Source: Ruminococcus sp.
GTDB taxonomy: Bacteria > Bacillota > Clostridia > Oscillospirales > Acutalibacteraceae
Reading direction: 5' to 3'
NCBI GenBank assembly: GCA_017384945.1
Contig: JAFNSO010000089.1
Span: 1 to 56,847, forward strand
Length of the DNA: 56,847 nucleotides
The position numbers and the translations under genes were made by a program. This document shows positions 39,750 to 47,861 of this stretch, one piece after another; the first letter of the stretch is position 1, and each line of letters opens with the position of its first letter. Under the pieces are notes generated by a model. That model was not told the origin of the DNA. It did no database searches and saw nothing but the letters and a program-made list of their open reading frames with translations.

Positions 39750-40628
39750 TCAGCCCCCGATTCTTTTAAGCTCAATGGTTTTCTGCGTTATTTCATACGG
39801 CGTGCGCCCCTCTACGGCGCGGCGGCACTCGTCCAGCGTTTTCTGCATTTTGAGCGACATTTTTTGAATATTGCCGTAGACATTTTCGTCGTCCGTTCGG
39901 ATAACAAGGACAAAGCTGTCCTCATAAACCTCGACCTCTTTTATCGCGTCGTGCTTTCCGAACTCGATTATATCCTTCTCGTTTGTCAGATTGCTTGTGG
40001 TATAAAGGAAGCTCAGGTTGCGCCCCGCGGCGACGTCGATTTCATCCGCGAGCCGGATAAGTCCCGAAAGATACGGCAGACAAATCGTGTTTCCTCCCGA
40101 AACGGGCAGCGCCGTCGGGTACTCACTTTCGTCGGTCAGGTCGGTCTTTCGGTGTCCGCGCGAAATCTGAATGATCGCTTTCAGGTGCTCCTGAGAAGGA
40201 ATGTCGAACAACGCCGCGTACTTTTTTATAAACAGCCCCGAAAACTCGTTGTGAAAGTCTCGGATAATATCGGAAATGTTGTCGCGGCTGTGGGTCTCAA
40301 AATAATCGCCGAAATCAATCCGCCGCGAGAACTCGTCGTAGTCCTTTTTCCTGATCCCCATTCCCGTGTCGTGAAAGTAGCACCCCATGAGCAGGCAATA
40401 AATCTCGTCGGCGTTAAGCTTTTCGAGCCGAGAGCTGATGATCCTGTTGCAGAAGTCGATCACGTTCATCGAATGTAGCTCGGTATGGTCGGTAAAGGTC
40501 GGGAATATAAGCAGATAGTTCGACAAAATATTTTGCAGTCCGAAAACCGACTCCGTAAACCGCTTGTGAAGCTCGGGATCAAGCGCCCGCAGCCTGCGCT
40601 CCATAGCGTAATCGTAATTGTCGTTCAT
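39750..40628 (-). CDS. HD-domain phosphohydrolase-like protein
   Basis: The start is ATG 40628, with GGAGTTGAGACA upstream; a longer frame to 40673 runs through the promoter. The 292-residue protein has metal ligands in the HD order: H48 and H52 (TDHTELHS), H86-D87 (YFHDTGMG), GHRKTD later, and LADEID. The C-terminal third may be a small alpha/beta domain. HD proteins hydrolyse nucleotides or phosphodiesters, often in second-messenger signalling. The partner STAS gene suggests a signalling module that links a nucleotide or stress signal to a sigma or anti-sigma switch. Confidence 0.85.
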   Translation of the reverse strand: MNDNYDYAMERRLRALDPELHKRFTESVFGLQNILSNYLLIFPTFTDHTELHSMNVIDFCNRIISSRLEKLNADEIYCLLMGCYFHDTGMGIRKKDYDEFSRRIDFGDYFETHSRDNISDIIRDFHNEFSGLFIKKYAALFDIPSQEHLKAIIQISRGHRKTDLTDESEYPTALPVSGGNTICLPYLSGLIRLADEIDVAAGRNLSFLYTTSNLTNEKDIIEFGKHDAIKEVEVYEDSFVLVIRTDDENVYGNIQKMSLKMQKTLDECRRAVEGRTPYEITQKTIELKRIGG

Positions 40629-40652
40629 TGTCTCAACTCCTTTCACGGCAAT

Positions 40653-40661
40653 ATTATAGCA
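40653..40661 (-). promoter_or_regulatory. Extended -10 promoter for the HD-STAS pair
   Basis: On the minus strand TGCTATAAT (extended -10) lies about 25 bp before the HD start codon. The -35 region is weak and lies in the terminator stem. Confidence 0.5.
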
Positions 40662-40662
40662 C

Positions 40663-40704
40663 AAAAGGCGCATAGCCGTCCATTATAGTTATGCGCCTTT
40701 TTAT
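40663..40704 (-). terminator. Terminator after the NCS2-type permease gene
   Basis: AAAAGGCGCATA (40663-40674) pairs with TATGCGCCTTTT (40690-40701). On the minus strand it ends the permease gene. Confidence 0.8.
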
Positions 40705-40716
40705 TCAGTCTTTAAA

Positions 40717-42095
40717 TCAAAGAATCTTCAAGGTCTGGAGAGCGGTGATTACATACATAAGGATGAACAGACCTACTATCAAATACATAAGAGGATGAAC
40801 CTTCTTAGCCTTGCCCTTTGCGAGCATTACAACGATGTAGGATATGAAGCCGAAGGCGATACCGTCTGTGATCGAATAGAAGAACGGCATACCGACTACG
40901 TGAAGAACGCGGGAACGGCAAGCTCGAGGTTGTCCCACTCGATATCCTTGAGTGAAGCGCACATAAGGATTCCGACGATGATAAGAACGGGAGCTGTCGC
41001 GGATGTGGGAACGAAGCCTACTACGGGAGAAATGAAGAGCGCAAGCGCGAAGCAAATACCCGTAACGGTCGATGTGAGACCTGTGCGTCCGCCGGCGGCG
41101 ATACCCGAGGTGGACTCTACGTATGTTGTAACGGTTGATGTGCCGAAAACCGCGCCCGCCGAGGTCGCGATAGCGTCCGCGAGCATTGCTCTCTCGATTT
41201 TGGGAAGGTTGCCGTTTTCGTCGAGGTAGCCCGCCTTGTCGGCAGCGCCGATAAGAGTACCGATTGTGTCAAACATATCAACAAGTACAAGTGTGATCAT
41301 AACAGCGAGGAGCGAGGCGAACGGAGCCGAGAAGAGCTCGCCCATGCTTGTGAAGCACTTGCCGAACATTGAGAAGTCGAGGTGCGGAACCCATGACTTC
41401 GGGAGTGCGATTCCCATATCGAGACCGAAGCAGAACTGGCAGATGTTGCCGATAACCGCGGTGACGATCATACCGATAAAGATTCCCGCCTTTACGTTTC
41501 TGACGATAAGCACGGTGATGATAAGAATACCCACGATAGCGAGCAAAACCTTGGGGTCGGCGAAGTTTCCGAGGTCAACTGTAGTCGCGCCGCCCGTTGT
41601 CTTGTCAACAACAATACCCGAATTTACAAAACCGATAATCGCGATAAACAAGCCGATACCCGCTGTGATAGCCTTTTTCAGCGAAAGCGGAATAGCCTCA
41701 ACGATCGCCTTTCTCGCGCCTGTGACCGTGAGCAGAATGAAGAATACGCCCGCGATAAATACCGCTGACAAAGCCGCGGGAGCCGAAAGTCCGAAGCCTA
41801 AGCACAGTGTATAAGCGAACACCGCGTTGAGTCCGAGACCCGGAGCCTGCGCCATCGGATAGTTCGAGAGCCAGCCGATGAGCCATGTGCCGAGAGCCGC
41901 CGCGATACATGTAGCGGTGAACACCGCCGAATGCTCCATCGCGCCCGGTACGTTGGCGAGAGCTTCGTTGCTCTTACTTATAACCTGCGGATTAAGAAAG
42001 ATGATATACGCCATGGTAAGGAAGGTTGTGATACCCGCGATAATCTCTGTTCTTACGTTTGTTCCGTGTTCTTTTAGTTTAAAGAGTTTTTCCAA
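40717..42095 (-). pseudogene. Purine (AzgA/PbuG-type NCS2) permease with a frameshift near its C-terminus
   Basis: Start: probably TTG 42095 (AGAGGGGGAAAATCTC upstream), giving a protein beginning EKLFKLKEHGTNVRTEIIAG, the usual PbuG/AzgA N-terminus. Membrane segments and YPMAQAPGLGLNA are typical of guanine/hypoxanthine/adenine permeases. The frame ends at TAG 40896-40898 after ELAVPAFFT, but the adjoining frame continues VVGMPFFYSITDGIAFGFISY to 40717, the expected last helices. Restoring one base (likely a G) near 40898-40899 would rejoin them. It is either a real inactivating mutation or a sequence error; about 60 C-terminal residues are otherwise lost. Confidence 0.85.
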
Positions 42096-42159
42096 GAGAT
42101 TTTCCCCCTCTGTAGTTTTTGTGCGTCGGGCCTGCAGTCCGAACGAAAACACACTTTTG

Positions 42160-42188
42160 ATTATAATGATTTTTTGACCATATTTCAA
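42160..42188 (-). promoter_or_regulatory. Sigma-A promoter for the NCS2-type permease
   Basis: On the minus strand: TTGAAA (42183-42188), a 17-nt spacer, TATAAT (42160-42165). The 65-nt leader shows no purine riboswitch motif. Confidence 0.75.
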
Positions 42189-42270
42189 GAGTATTCTTGA
42201 TAAAAAATATCCTATTTGCCGAAAGTTACAAGATTGTAGTTTTATTTTGTGTTTCGGAAATAAAAGCGGG

Positions 42271-42299
42271 TTGCAAATTGAAATCAAGTCATATATAAT
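42271..42299 (+). promoter_or_regulatory. Sigma-A promoter for the ABC exporter operon
   Basis: TTGCAA (42271-42276), a 17-nt spacer and TATAAT (42294-42299). Confidence 0.75.
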
Positions 42300-42376
42300 G
42301 GCATAAAGTGACAGGCTCGTGTCTGTCTGTCGCCTTCGACGCGATCCCCCGCGTGACCCATATGCTTACGAAGGAG

Positions 42377-43396
42377 ATGATACAACTGATTTACGTAAAC
42401 AAACTGAAAAAGGATTTTAAAAAGACAATCAAGGAGCCCGGTCTCAAGGGCTCGCTCAAAAGCTTTGTAAAGCCGAAAACCGAGATAATCACCGCCGTAA
42501 ACGAGATAGACTTCCACGTTCCGAAGGGTGAGATCCTAGGCTTTATCGGACCGAACGGTGCGGGAAAATCGACTGTCATCAAAATGCTCACGGGCATTCT
42601 GACGCCAACCTCAGGCAGCTGCGAGATAAACGGAAAGGTTCCGTACAAAAACCGCAAAAGCTACGTCAGAGAAATCGGCGTAGTGTTCGGACAGAGGACT
42701 CAGCTATGGTGGGACCTCGCGTTGAGAGAAACCTACACGGTGCTCAAGGAAATCTACGAGGTGGACGACAAGAGCTTCAAGGAAAGAATGGCGTTTTTAA
42801 ACGAGGTTCTCGAGCTCGACGAGTTCATCACAAGCCCGGTGCGCACGCTCTCGCTCGGTCAGAGAATGAGAGCCGACATCGCGGCAAGCCTGCTGCACAG
42901 TCCGAAGGTGCTTTTCCTCGACGAGCCGACGATCGGACTCGACGTAGTGGTTAAGGATAACATCCGCAAGGCTGTAAAGACAATAAACGAAAACGAGCAG
43001 ACGACCGTCATCCTCACGACTCACGACCTGCAGGACGTCGAGAACCTCTGCGACAGAATCGTTATGATCGATAAGGGAAGCAAGATTTTTGACGGCGAAA
43101 TCGCCGAGCTTAAAAGAAAATTCGGTCAGTCGAGGGAGATGAAGTTCGTTCCCGCCGACTTTTCCGCTCTGGACAAGCTCGACTACGAGGGTGAGTTTCA
43201 CCTCAAGGACGCTGTTGAGGTCGAAAACGACGGCCACAACGTCTCGGTGCGCTTTGACAGCGACAGGATAAGCGTCGAAAAAATGCTCAACTACACACTC
43301 TCGAAGCTCCACGTCAAGGACATCAACGTTTCCGACGCGGACATCGAGGAAATAATCAAGGGCATTTACCGCAGCGAGGTGAAGGTGGATGCGTAG
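42377..43396 (+). CDS. ABC transporter ATP-binding protein (COG4586-like)
   Basis: The protein has about 339 residues. Walker A is GPNGAGKST, the Q-loop region reads VVFGQRTQLWWDLA (typical of this class), the signature motif is LSLGQRMR, Walker B is VLFLDEP and the switch His lies in TTHD. The start is uncertain: ATG 42377 directly abuts AAGGAG with no spacer, so CTG 42386 (9 nt away) may be used instead. It is the first of three overlapping genes with two permeases, an uncharacterised exporter arrangement (COG4586-4587-3694). Confidence 0.93.
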   Translation: MIQLIYVNKLKKDFKKTIKEPGLKGSLKSFVKPKTEIITAVNEIDFHVPKGEILGFIGPNGAGKSTVIKMLTGILTPTSGSCEINGKVPYKNRKSYVREIGVVFGQRTQLWWDLALRETYTVLKEIYEVDDKSFKERMAFLNEVLELDEFITSPVRTLSLGQRMRADIAASLLHSPKVLFLDEPTIGLDVVVKDNIRKAVKTINENEQTTVILTTHDLQDVENLCDRIVMIDKGSKIFDGEIAELKRKFGQSREMKFVPADFSALDKLDYEGEFHLKDAVEVENDGHNVSVRFDSDRISVEKMLNYTLSKLHVKDINVSDADIEEIIKGIYRSEVKVDA

Positions 43397-44207
43397 GATT
43401 TTCAAGATTTACAAGCCCTTCACCCACGCGGGCGTTATGCTCGCGGCTCAGTACAGGGTAAATTTTATTTTCTTCATACTGGGCGACGTGCTGATGTGCT
43501 TTATAAACTACTTTTTGTGGAAGGCGGTTTTCAGCTCGGGCGGCGCGCAAACCTTTATGGGCTTTTCCGAGACTGATATGGTAAGCTACATCTTCATCAG
43601 CTTTCTGACCTCCACCCTCGCCTACTCCGACGGCTCCTACGCTGTCGGCGAGGAAATCAAGGACGGAAGCATAGCTATGAGGATGATTAAGCCGATACGC
43701 TTTGACCTCGCGTTTCTGTTTCAGGAGCTCGGCGAGCGGACTATGAGCATATCAATCGTGTTTCTTCCGCTTATGGTCGGGGTCGAGATTTTCAGATTCG
43801 TTGTTACGGGAGCGGTGCAGTTCAATATTTTCAGATTTCTGCTCTACCTTCTGAGCCTTGTTCTGGCTTATCTTATCAACTTCTACGTCAACGTCTGCTA
43901 CGGCTATTCGGCGTTCGTCCTCAAAAACCTTTGGGGCTCGAACCTGCTCAAGAACATAATCATCGGTTTTTTGTCGGGAGCGACGATCCCGCTTGCGTTT
44001 TTGCCTCCCGTTCTGAGCGCCGTTCTCAATTTTCTGCCGTTCGCATCGCTGACTTACACGCCCGTTATGATTTACATAGGAATGTACGGCCCCGTTCAAA
44101 TCCTCACAAGCTTCGGCCTGCAAATCGTTTGGCTTATATTCTTCATTTTCTTGCAGCAGGTGATCTGGAACGCCTGCGTTAAGCGCCTAAGCGTGCAGGG
44201 AGGTTGA
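43389..44207 (+). CDS. ABC-2 type permease (COG4587-like)
   Basis: The 272-residue protein has about six membrane helices (FIFFILGDVLMCFINYFLWKA, then VFLPLMVGVEIF, LVLAYLINFYVNV). ATG 43389 overlaps the ATPase gene by 8 bp. With the ATPase and the next permease it should form a heterodimeric-membrane exporter; the substrate is unknown. Confidence 0.88.
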   Translation: MRRIFKIYKPFTHAGVMLAAQYRVNFIFFILGDVLMCFINYFLWKAVFSSGGAQTFMGFSETDMVSYIFISFLTSTLAYSDGSYAVGEEIKDGSIAMRMIKPIRFDLAFLFQELGERTMSISIVFLPLMVGVEIFRFVVTGAVQFNIFRFLLYLLSLVLAYLINFYVNVCYGYSAFVLKNLWGSNLLKNIIIGFLSGATIPLAFLPPVLSAVLNFLPFASLTYTPVMIYIGMYGPVQILTSFGLQIVWLIFFIFLQQVIWNACVKRLSVQGG

Positions 44208-44209
44208 TT

Positions 44210-45019
44210 ATGAGGATTTTTAAAAAGCTGCACAGGGCGTTCAAGCTCCACAGAATTTTTATAAAACAGGACCTCAAGCGTCTTATGGAATACAAAATCG
44301 ACTTTATGACGGGCGCAGTCGGGTTGCTGCTCGCGCAGGGAGTCAACATCTTTTTTATTTCCATTATTTTCTCGCAGATACCCGCCCTGGACGGCTGGAC
44401 ATTTGAACAGATTCTGTTTATTTACGGCTTCGCGCTTTTGCCGAAGGCTATCGACCACCTTTTTACGGACAATCTTTGGTCAGTCGCCTACTTCATTATC
44501 CGCAAGGGCGACTTTGACAAGTATCTCACAAGACCCGTGAGCACGCTCTTCGCCGTAACGGTCGAAAAATTCCAGGTCGACGCGTTCGGCGAGCTGTTCG
44601 TCGGAATTTTACTGCTCGGGATAAGCGTTCCGAGCGTCAGCCTGAACGTAAGCGTCCTCAATGTTTTCCTGTTTATTATCTCTATGCTTTTCGCAACCCT
44701 GATTTACACGGGAATCAAGCTTATCACGGCGTCGATTTCCTTCTGGACTAAGAAGAGCGGACACATAACCTATATGTTCTATATGGTAAACGAGTTCTCG
44801 AAATACCCGACCACGATTTACAACAAGGTCGTCGGCGCGATCGTGACCTACATTATCCCCTTCGCCTTCACCGCCTTTTTCCCCGCGAGCTACTTTGTCG
44901 CGGGAGGAAACCCGTGGTACAACATCGGCGGTACCGTAATCGCGGGCACAGTGCTCATGATAGCGGGAATATTGGTCTGGAACAAGGGCGTAAACGCCTA
45001 CGAAAGCGCGGGAAGCTAG
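44210..45019 (+). CDS. ABC-2 type permease (COG3694-like)
   Basis: The start is ATG 44210, with GGAGGTTGATT upstream; a TTG at 44204 overlaps the previous stop. The 269-residue protein has about six helices (FMTGAVGLLLAQGVNIFFISIIF, then a conserved FWTKKSGHITYMFYMVNEFSKYP loop typical of this family). It is the third gene of the exporter and ends in a terminator at 45036. Confidence 0.88.
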   Translation: MRIFKKLHRAFKLHRIFIKQDLKRLMEYKIDFMTGAVGLLLAQGVNIFFISIIFSQIPALDGWTFEQILFIYGFALLPKAIDHLFTDNLWSVAYFIIRKGDFDKYLTRPVSTLFAVTVEKFQVDAFGELFVGILLLGISVPSVSLNVSVLNVFLFIISMLFATLIYTGIKLITASISFWTKKSGHITYMFYMVNEFSKYPTTIYNKVVGAIVTYIIPFAFTAFFPASYFVAGGNPWYNIGGTVIAGTVLMIAGILVWNKGVNAYESAGS

Positions 45020-45035
45020 TTTTTAAGACAAATTT

Positions 45036-45076
45036 AAGGCAGAAGGATTTCATTCGATCCTTCTGCCTTGTGTTAT
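45036..45076 (+). terminator. Terminator after the ABC exporter operon
   Basis: AAGGCAGAAGGAT pairs with ATCCTTCTGCCTT, followed by GTGTTATTTAT. Confidence 0.8.
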
Positions 45077-45159
45077 TTATGAGTATTTATCCAATCAAGT
45101 ATTTCCCCGTACTTCATACTTCCGTCCGCGACCGACAGGCCGAGGTTTACTATTTCACT

Positions 45160-46992
45160 TTACTTCTTGACCGTGACCTTGATTTTCTTGTACGCTCCGC
45201 TCTGGGCGTAGGCGTAGACGAAGCAGGAACCCTTTTTCTTCGCGGTGATTTTGCCCTTTGAGTCGACCGCCGCGACCTTGGGATCGGAGCTTTCGTACTT
45301 CATTACTCGGTGGACGCTCACCTTGAGCTTCTTTGACTCGGGGATCGCCTTTGCCTTCAGCTTGAAGCTCTTGCCCTTCTTCTTGAGAGTCACCTTGTCC
45401 TTCTTAGCGGCGGTCGCGACCTTTTTGAAGTTGCCGTTTTTGCCGCCCTTTGTCGCGATGTGGAGCGTCTTTGAGGTCGCGAGGAGCTTTGAGCTGCCGT
45501 CAAATGCAGTTACGAGATACTTGTAGTAGGTGCCCTTTTGGAGGTTTTTCTGCGTAAAGGACGTGCCCTTGACCGTCGCGAGGTACTCGTAGGAGTACTT
45601 TTTGCCGCATTTATTTGCGTAAACCGCGTAGGACTTGGCTCCCTTTACCTTGTTCCAGCTGATTGAAATGCTGTTGTTTTTAACCTTTTTCTGCCTTGCG
45701 GAGAGGATCCCGAAGGTGCTGCCCTTGGGGTCGCTGTCGGATTTGAGGCTCTTTACAAAGGTTGTGACCTGATTCTGAGTTGCGCCGCCTGTGAGCGAGG
45801 AGATTTTCGGCTCCTCTTTAACCATATAATCCCTGTCGACGACTACCGTCTGAACCTCGGAATACGGCGAATAGAATTCGCTGACGACGTCGGTGTTATA
45901 ACCCATTCTCTGGGTTATAAAATAGCGTGTTCTGAACTCGATTTCGGTTCCCTTATAGATCGGTTTCTTCTCTCCCGCAAGCTCGAGCACCTCAAAGTAC
46001 ATATCCGTTCCGGGCTCAGATGATCCCTGACGTTCGACCCATTGGTCGGTTCCCTTGATTCTGGCTTCCGCCCCGATGCTCACGTAGCCCCCAAAGCCTC
46101 GGATTTTCGTGAATTTTTCGGTTAGATCCTCGGGAATGGTGAGCTTGTAGCTAACCTCGGGATAGCCGTTGAACTCCTTGCCGTTGACATAGCCGTCGGA
46201 CACCGCGGGAGCGGGGATATCGCTTTCGGCGTAGGGCTTCCACTGATTTCCGTCCTTACCGAAGGCGGAAACCTCGGACCAATCGGAAAAGAGTTTGTAG
46301 CCCTTTAAATCACCCTCGGCGTCGGGCTTGTTGAACCATACGTAATAGCGCATACGGGTATATAGGGTATGGGCGGTGTAGTCGATTGTAAAGTAAGCTT
46401 CGCCGTCCTCGTTATGCTTAATGATGTACTGACCTTCCTTTAGAACGTCCTTCATACCTTTACGGTGAACTCCGTCCTCGAAGTCCTCGCCGAACCAACG
46501 TGTGTCGTTCAAATCCTCGGGATTTCCGCCGTAGCGTGTGATCCAGACCTCCTCGCTTGCCTGGGGATAGAGCCACAAATCAACAATATCCCATTCATTT
46601 GTGCGAGCGTGACCATCCTTGTCGTAGCCTATGCCATAGACTTGCGTGGCCTCGTTATCGTCCCACCATGTGTCGTGGTGCCAGTCGGTTTTATCGTCAA
46701 GAGCCCAGTCGATCTGAGCGGAAATTCCGATATCGTCAACTCCCAGGTTCTTTAAGACATCAAGCCTTTTGTCGGGTTCGGCTAAGTCCTGCATAAACTT
46801 GACCATATCCTGCTCCTTGCTGAAGGAGAGGTTGATATCGGTCGAGTCGTTGTCGTAAACCTTGCTCATAGATAAGGTTTTGGGCGGAATGAGCTCAAAC
46901 GGCAGCTTAATCTCGCCGTCCGCGGACACGGAGAGCGGAAGCGCTGTCGCCGCCAAAACACAAGCTATAAATATTGCCAATAGTTTTTTCAT
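45160..46992 (-). CDS. Large secreted protein with FnIII-like and BIg2 domains
   Basis: The start is ATG 46992 (AAAGGAATGATTGTT upstream). The 610-residue protein has a signal peptide (about 1-24, cut near VSA-DG). Residues about 30-400 form an unrecognised region rich in Trp, Tyr and Asp with beta-strand character (DWHHDTWWDDNE, YYVWFNKPD). Residues about 430-525 are a fibronectin III-like domain and about 530-610 a BIg2 domain, both close to those at the end of the protein at 1-2504. There is no dockerin, sortase signal or membrane anchor, so surface attachment may run through the basic (pI-raising) C-terminal domains. Function unknown. Confidence 0.85.
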   Translation of the reverse strand: MKKLLAIFIACVLAATALPLSVSADGEIKLPFELIPPKTLSMSKVYDNDSTDINLSFSKEQDMVKFMQDLAEPDKRLDVLKNLGVDDIGISAQIDWALDDKTDWHHDTWWDDNEATQVYGIGYDKDGHARTNEWDIVDLWLYPQASEEVWITRYGGNPEDLNDTRWFGEDFEDGVHRKGMKDVLKEGQYIIKHNEDGEAYFTIDYTAHTLYTRMRYYVWFNKPDAEGDLKGYKLFSDWSEVSAFGKDGNQWKPYAESDIPAPAVSDGYVNGKEFNGYPEVSYKLTIPEDLTEKFTKIRGFGGYVSIGAEARIKGTDQWVERQGSSEPGTDMYFEVLELAGEKKPIYKGTEIEFRTRYFITQRMGYNTDVVSEFYSPYSEVQTVVVDRDYMVKEEPKISSLTGGATQNQVTTFVKSLKSDSDPKGSTFGILSARQKKVKNNSISISWNKVKGAKSYAVYANKCGKKYSYEYLATVKGTSFTQKNLQKGTYYKYLVTAFDGSSKLLATSKTLHIATKGGKNGNFKKVATAAKKDKVTLKKKGKSFKLKAKAIPESKKLKVSVHRVMKYESSDPKVAAVDSKGKITAKKKGSCFVYAYAQSGAYKKIKVTVKK

Positions 46993-47027
46993 AACAATCA
47001 TTCCTTTACAGAGGTATTGTTAATTAG

Positions 47028-47056
47028 ATTATAGCACAGAGACAGCCCGCGCTCAA
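47028..47056 (-). promoter_or_regulatory. Sigma-A promoter for the large secreted protein gene
   Basis: On the minus strand: TTGAGC (47051-47056), a 17-nt spacer, TATAAT (47028-47033) with an extended TGC before it. Confidence 0.65.
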
Positions 47057-47128
47057 TCCAAAAATACGGCCTCTTCTTTATGCAAAATGCACAAAAGCAA
47101 GGCAAAATCAGCTTTTTGCGAAAAACAC

Positions 47129-47156
47129 TTGATTTTTGCGCGGAATCGTATATAAT
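47129..47156 (+). promoter_or_regulatory. Promoter for a possible small RNA
   Basis: TTGATT (47129-47134), a 16-nt spacer and TATAAT (47151-47156), not placed before any large gene. Confidence 0.5.
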
Positions 47157-47162
47157 ATAGGT

Positions 47163-47245
47163 AGGCAAGATATATTGGTGATGAAATATAACATGCTGTA
47201 ACAAACCCCCGCGAGGTACGAGCTCGCGGGGGTTCTTGTTTCCTT
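47163..47245 (+). ncRNA. Candidate small RNA of about 80 nt
   Basis: A promoter (47129-47156) leads into about 75 nt ending in a strong terminator: AACCCCCGCGAG pairs with CTCGCGGGGGTT (47204-47234), then CTTGTTTCC. The body contains ATTGGTGATGAA, which could start a six-codon peptide (MKYNML). No gene lies downstream on this strand, so this is not an attenuator. The ncRNA call is inferred from promoter plus terminator only. Confidence 0.35.
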
Positions 47246-47289
47246 TTTGCATCGGGCGAAACTTATTTCCCGAGGCTGATTGCCGACAT

Positions 47290-47430
47290 AGATTGACTAT
47301 CTATCCAGCCATTTGCAAATATAGTAGGCAACTATATTTGCCGCAACAGATAGAAGAAAATTGGTGATGAACAACACACTGCACCCCCTTCCTTTGCCTG
47401 TCTGGGGGGCGGCAACGGATAAATTATATC
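47290..47430 (+). other. Diverged partial copy of the small-RNA locus
   Basis: Shares AATATAGTAGGCAA and ATTGGTGATGAAC with the locus at 47150-47190, and again follows with CCCCC...GGGGGG pairing (about 47383-47410). The promoter is weak (no good -35 at the right distance). The frame from ATG 47367 is open for about 32 codons but has no other support. The rest of the 47002-47503 gap holds promoters and hairpins only. Confidence 0.3.
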
Positions 47431-47472
47431 ACAAATCAAAAAACGTGTCGATTACAACGCTGTAAACTCAGA

Positions 47473-47498
47473 AAAGCCGCCCGATATCGGACGGCTTT
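47473..47498 (-). terminator. Terminator at the end of the arginine operon
   Basis: On the minus strand, AAAGCCGTCCG pairs with CGGGCGGCTTT (short ATAT loop), followed by TCTGAG. The U-run is short. Confidence 0.6.
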
Positions 47499-47503
47499 AC
47501 ATC

Positions 47504-47860
47504 TTACTTTTTTATTAACGCTTCTTCCCATTCCTTTTCGCGGAAGCCCGTGAGGACTGTATCTCCGTCGATAAGGAGCGGACGCTTTACGAGCATTCCG
47601 TCACCCGAGAGAAGGTTGAGCATTTCTTCGTCGCTCATTTCCTTGAGCTTGTCCTTCAGACCGAGCTCGCGGTAGAGCATTCCGCTTGTGTTGAAAAACC
47701 TTTTGAGCGGCAGGGAGCTCTTTTCGTACCACGACTTCAACTCGTCGAGGGTCGGGTTTTCGAGCTTTATGTCACGCTTTTCAAAGCTTATCCCGTTATC
47801 AGAAAGCCATTTTTCGGCTTTTTTGCAGGTCGAGCATTTCGGATAGCAGATAAACAGCAT
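47504..47860 (-). CDS. ArsC/Spx-family thioredoxin-fold protein
   Basis: The start is ATG 47860, with GGGTGACTGAT upstream; a GTG at 47869 would overlap argF. The 118-residue protein has YPKCSTCKKAEKWL (C9 and C12, a C-x-x-C site) and the R-P-L-L-I-D motif of the arsenate reductase/Spx/YffB family. It is probably a thiol oxidoreductase; a classical ArsC has one N-terminal Cys, so arsenate reduction is not assured. It is the last gene of the arginine operon, 1 bp after argF. Its link to arginine synthesis is unclear. Confidence 0.85.
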   Translation of the reverse strand: MLFICYPKCSTCKKAEKWLSDNGISFEKRDIKLENPTLDELKSWYEKSSLPLKRFFNTSGMLYRELGLKDKLKEMSDEEMLNLLSGDGMLVKRPLLIDGDTVLTGFREKEWEEALIKK

Positions 47861-47861
47861 A

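Noticed and set aside
42096..42160. Purine riboswitch before the purine permease
   Set aside because: The leader is only about 65 nt from the promoter and lacks the conserved loop sequences of the purine class.
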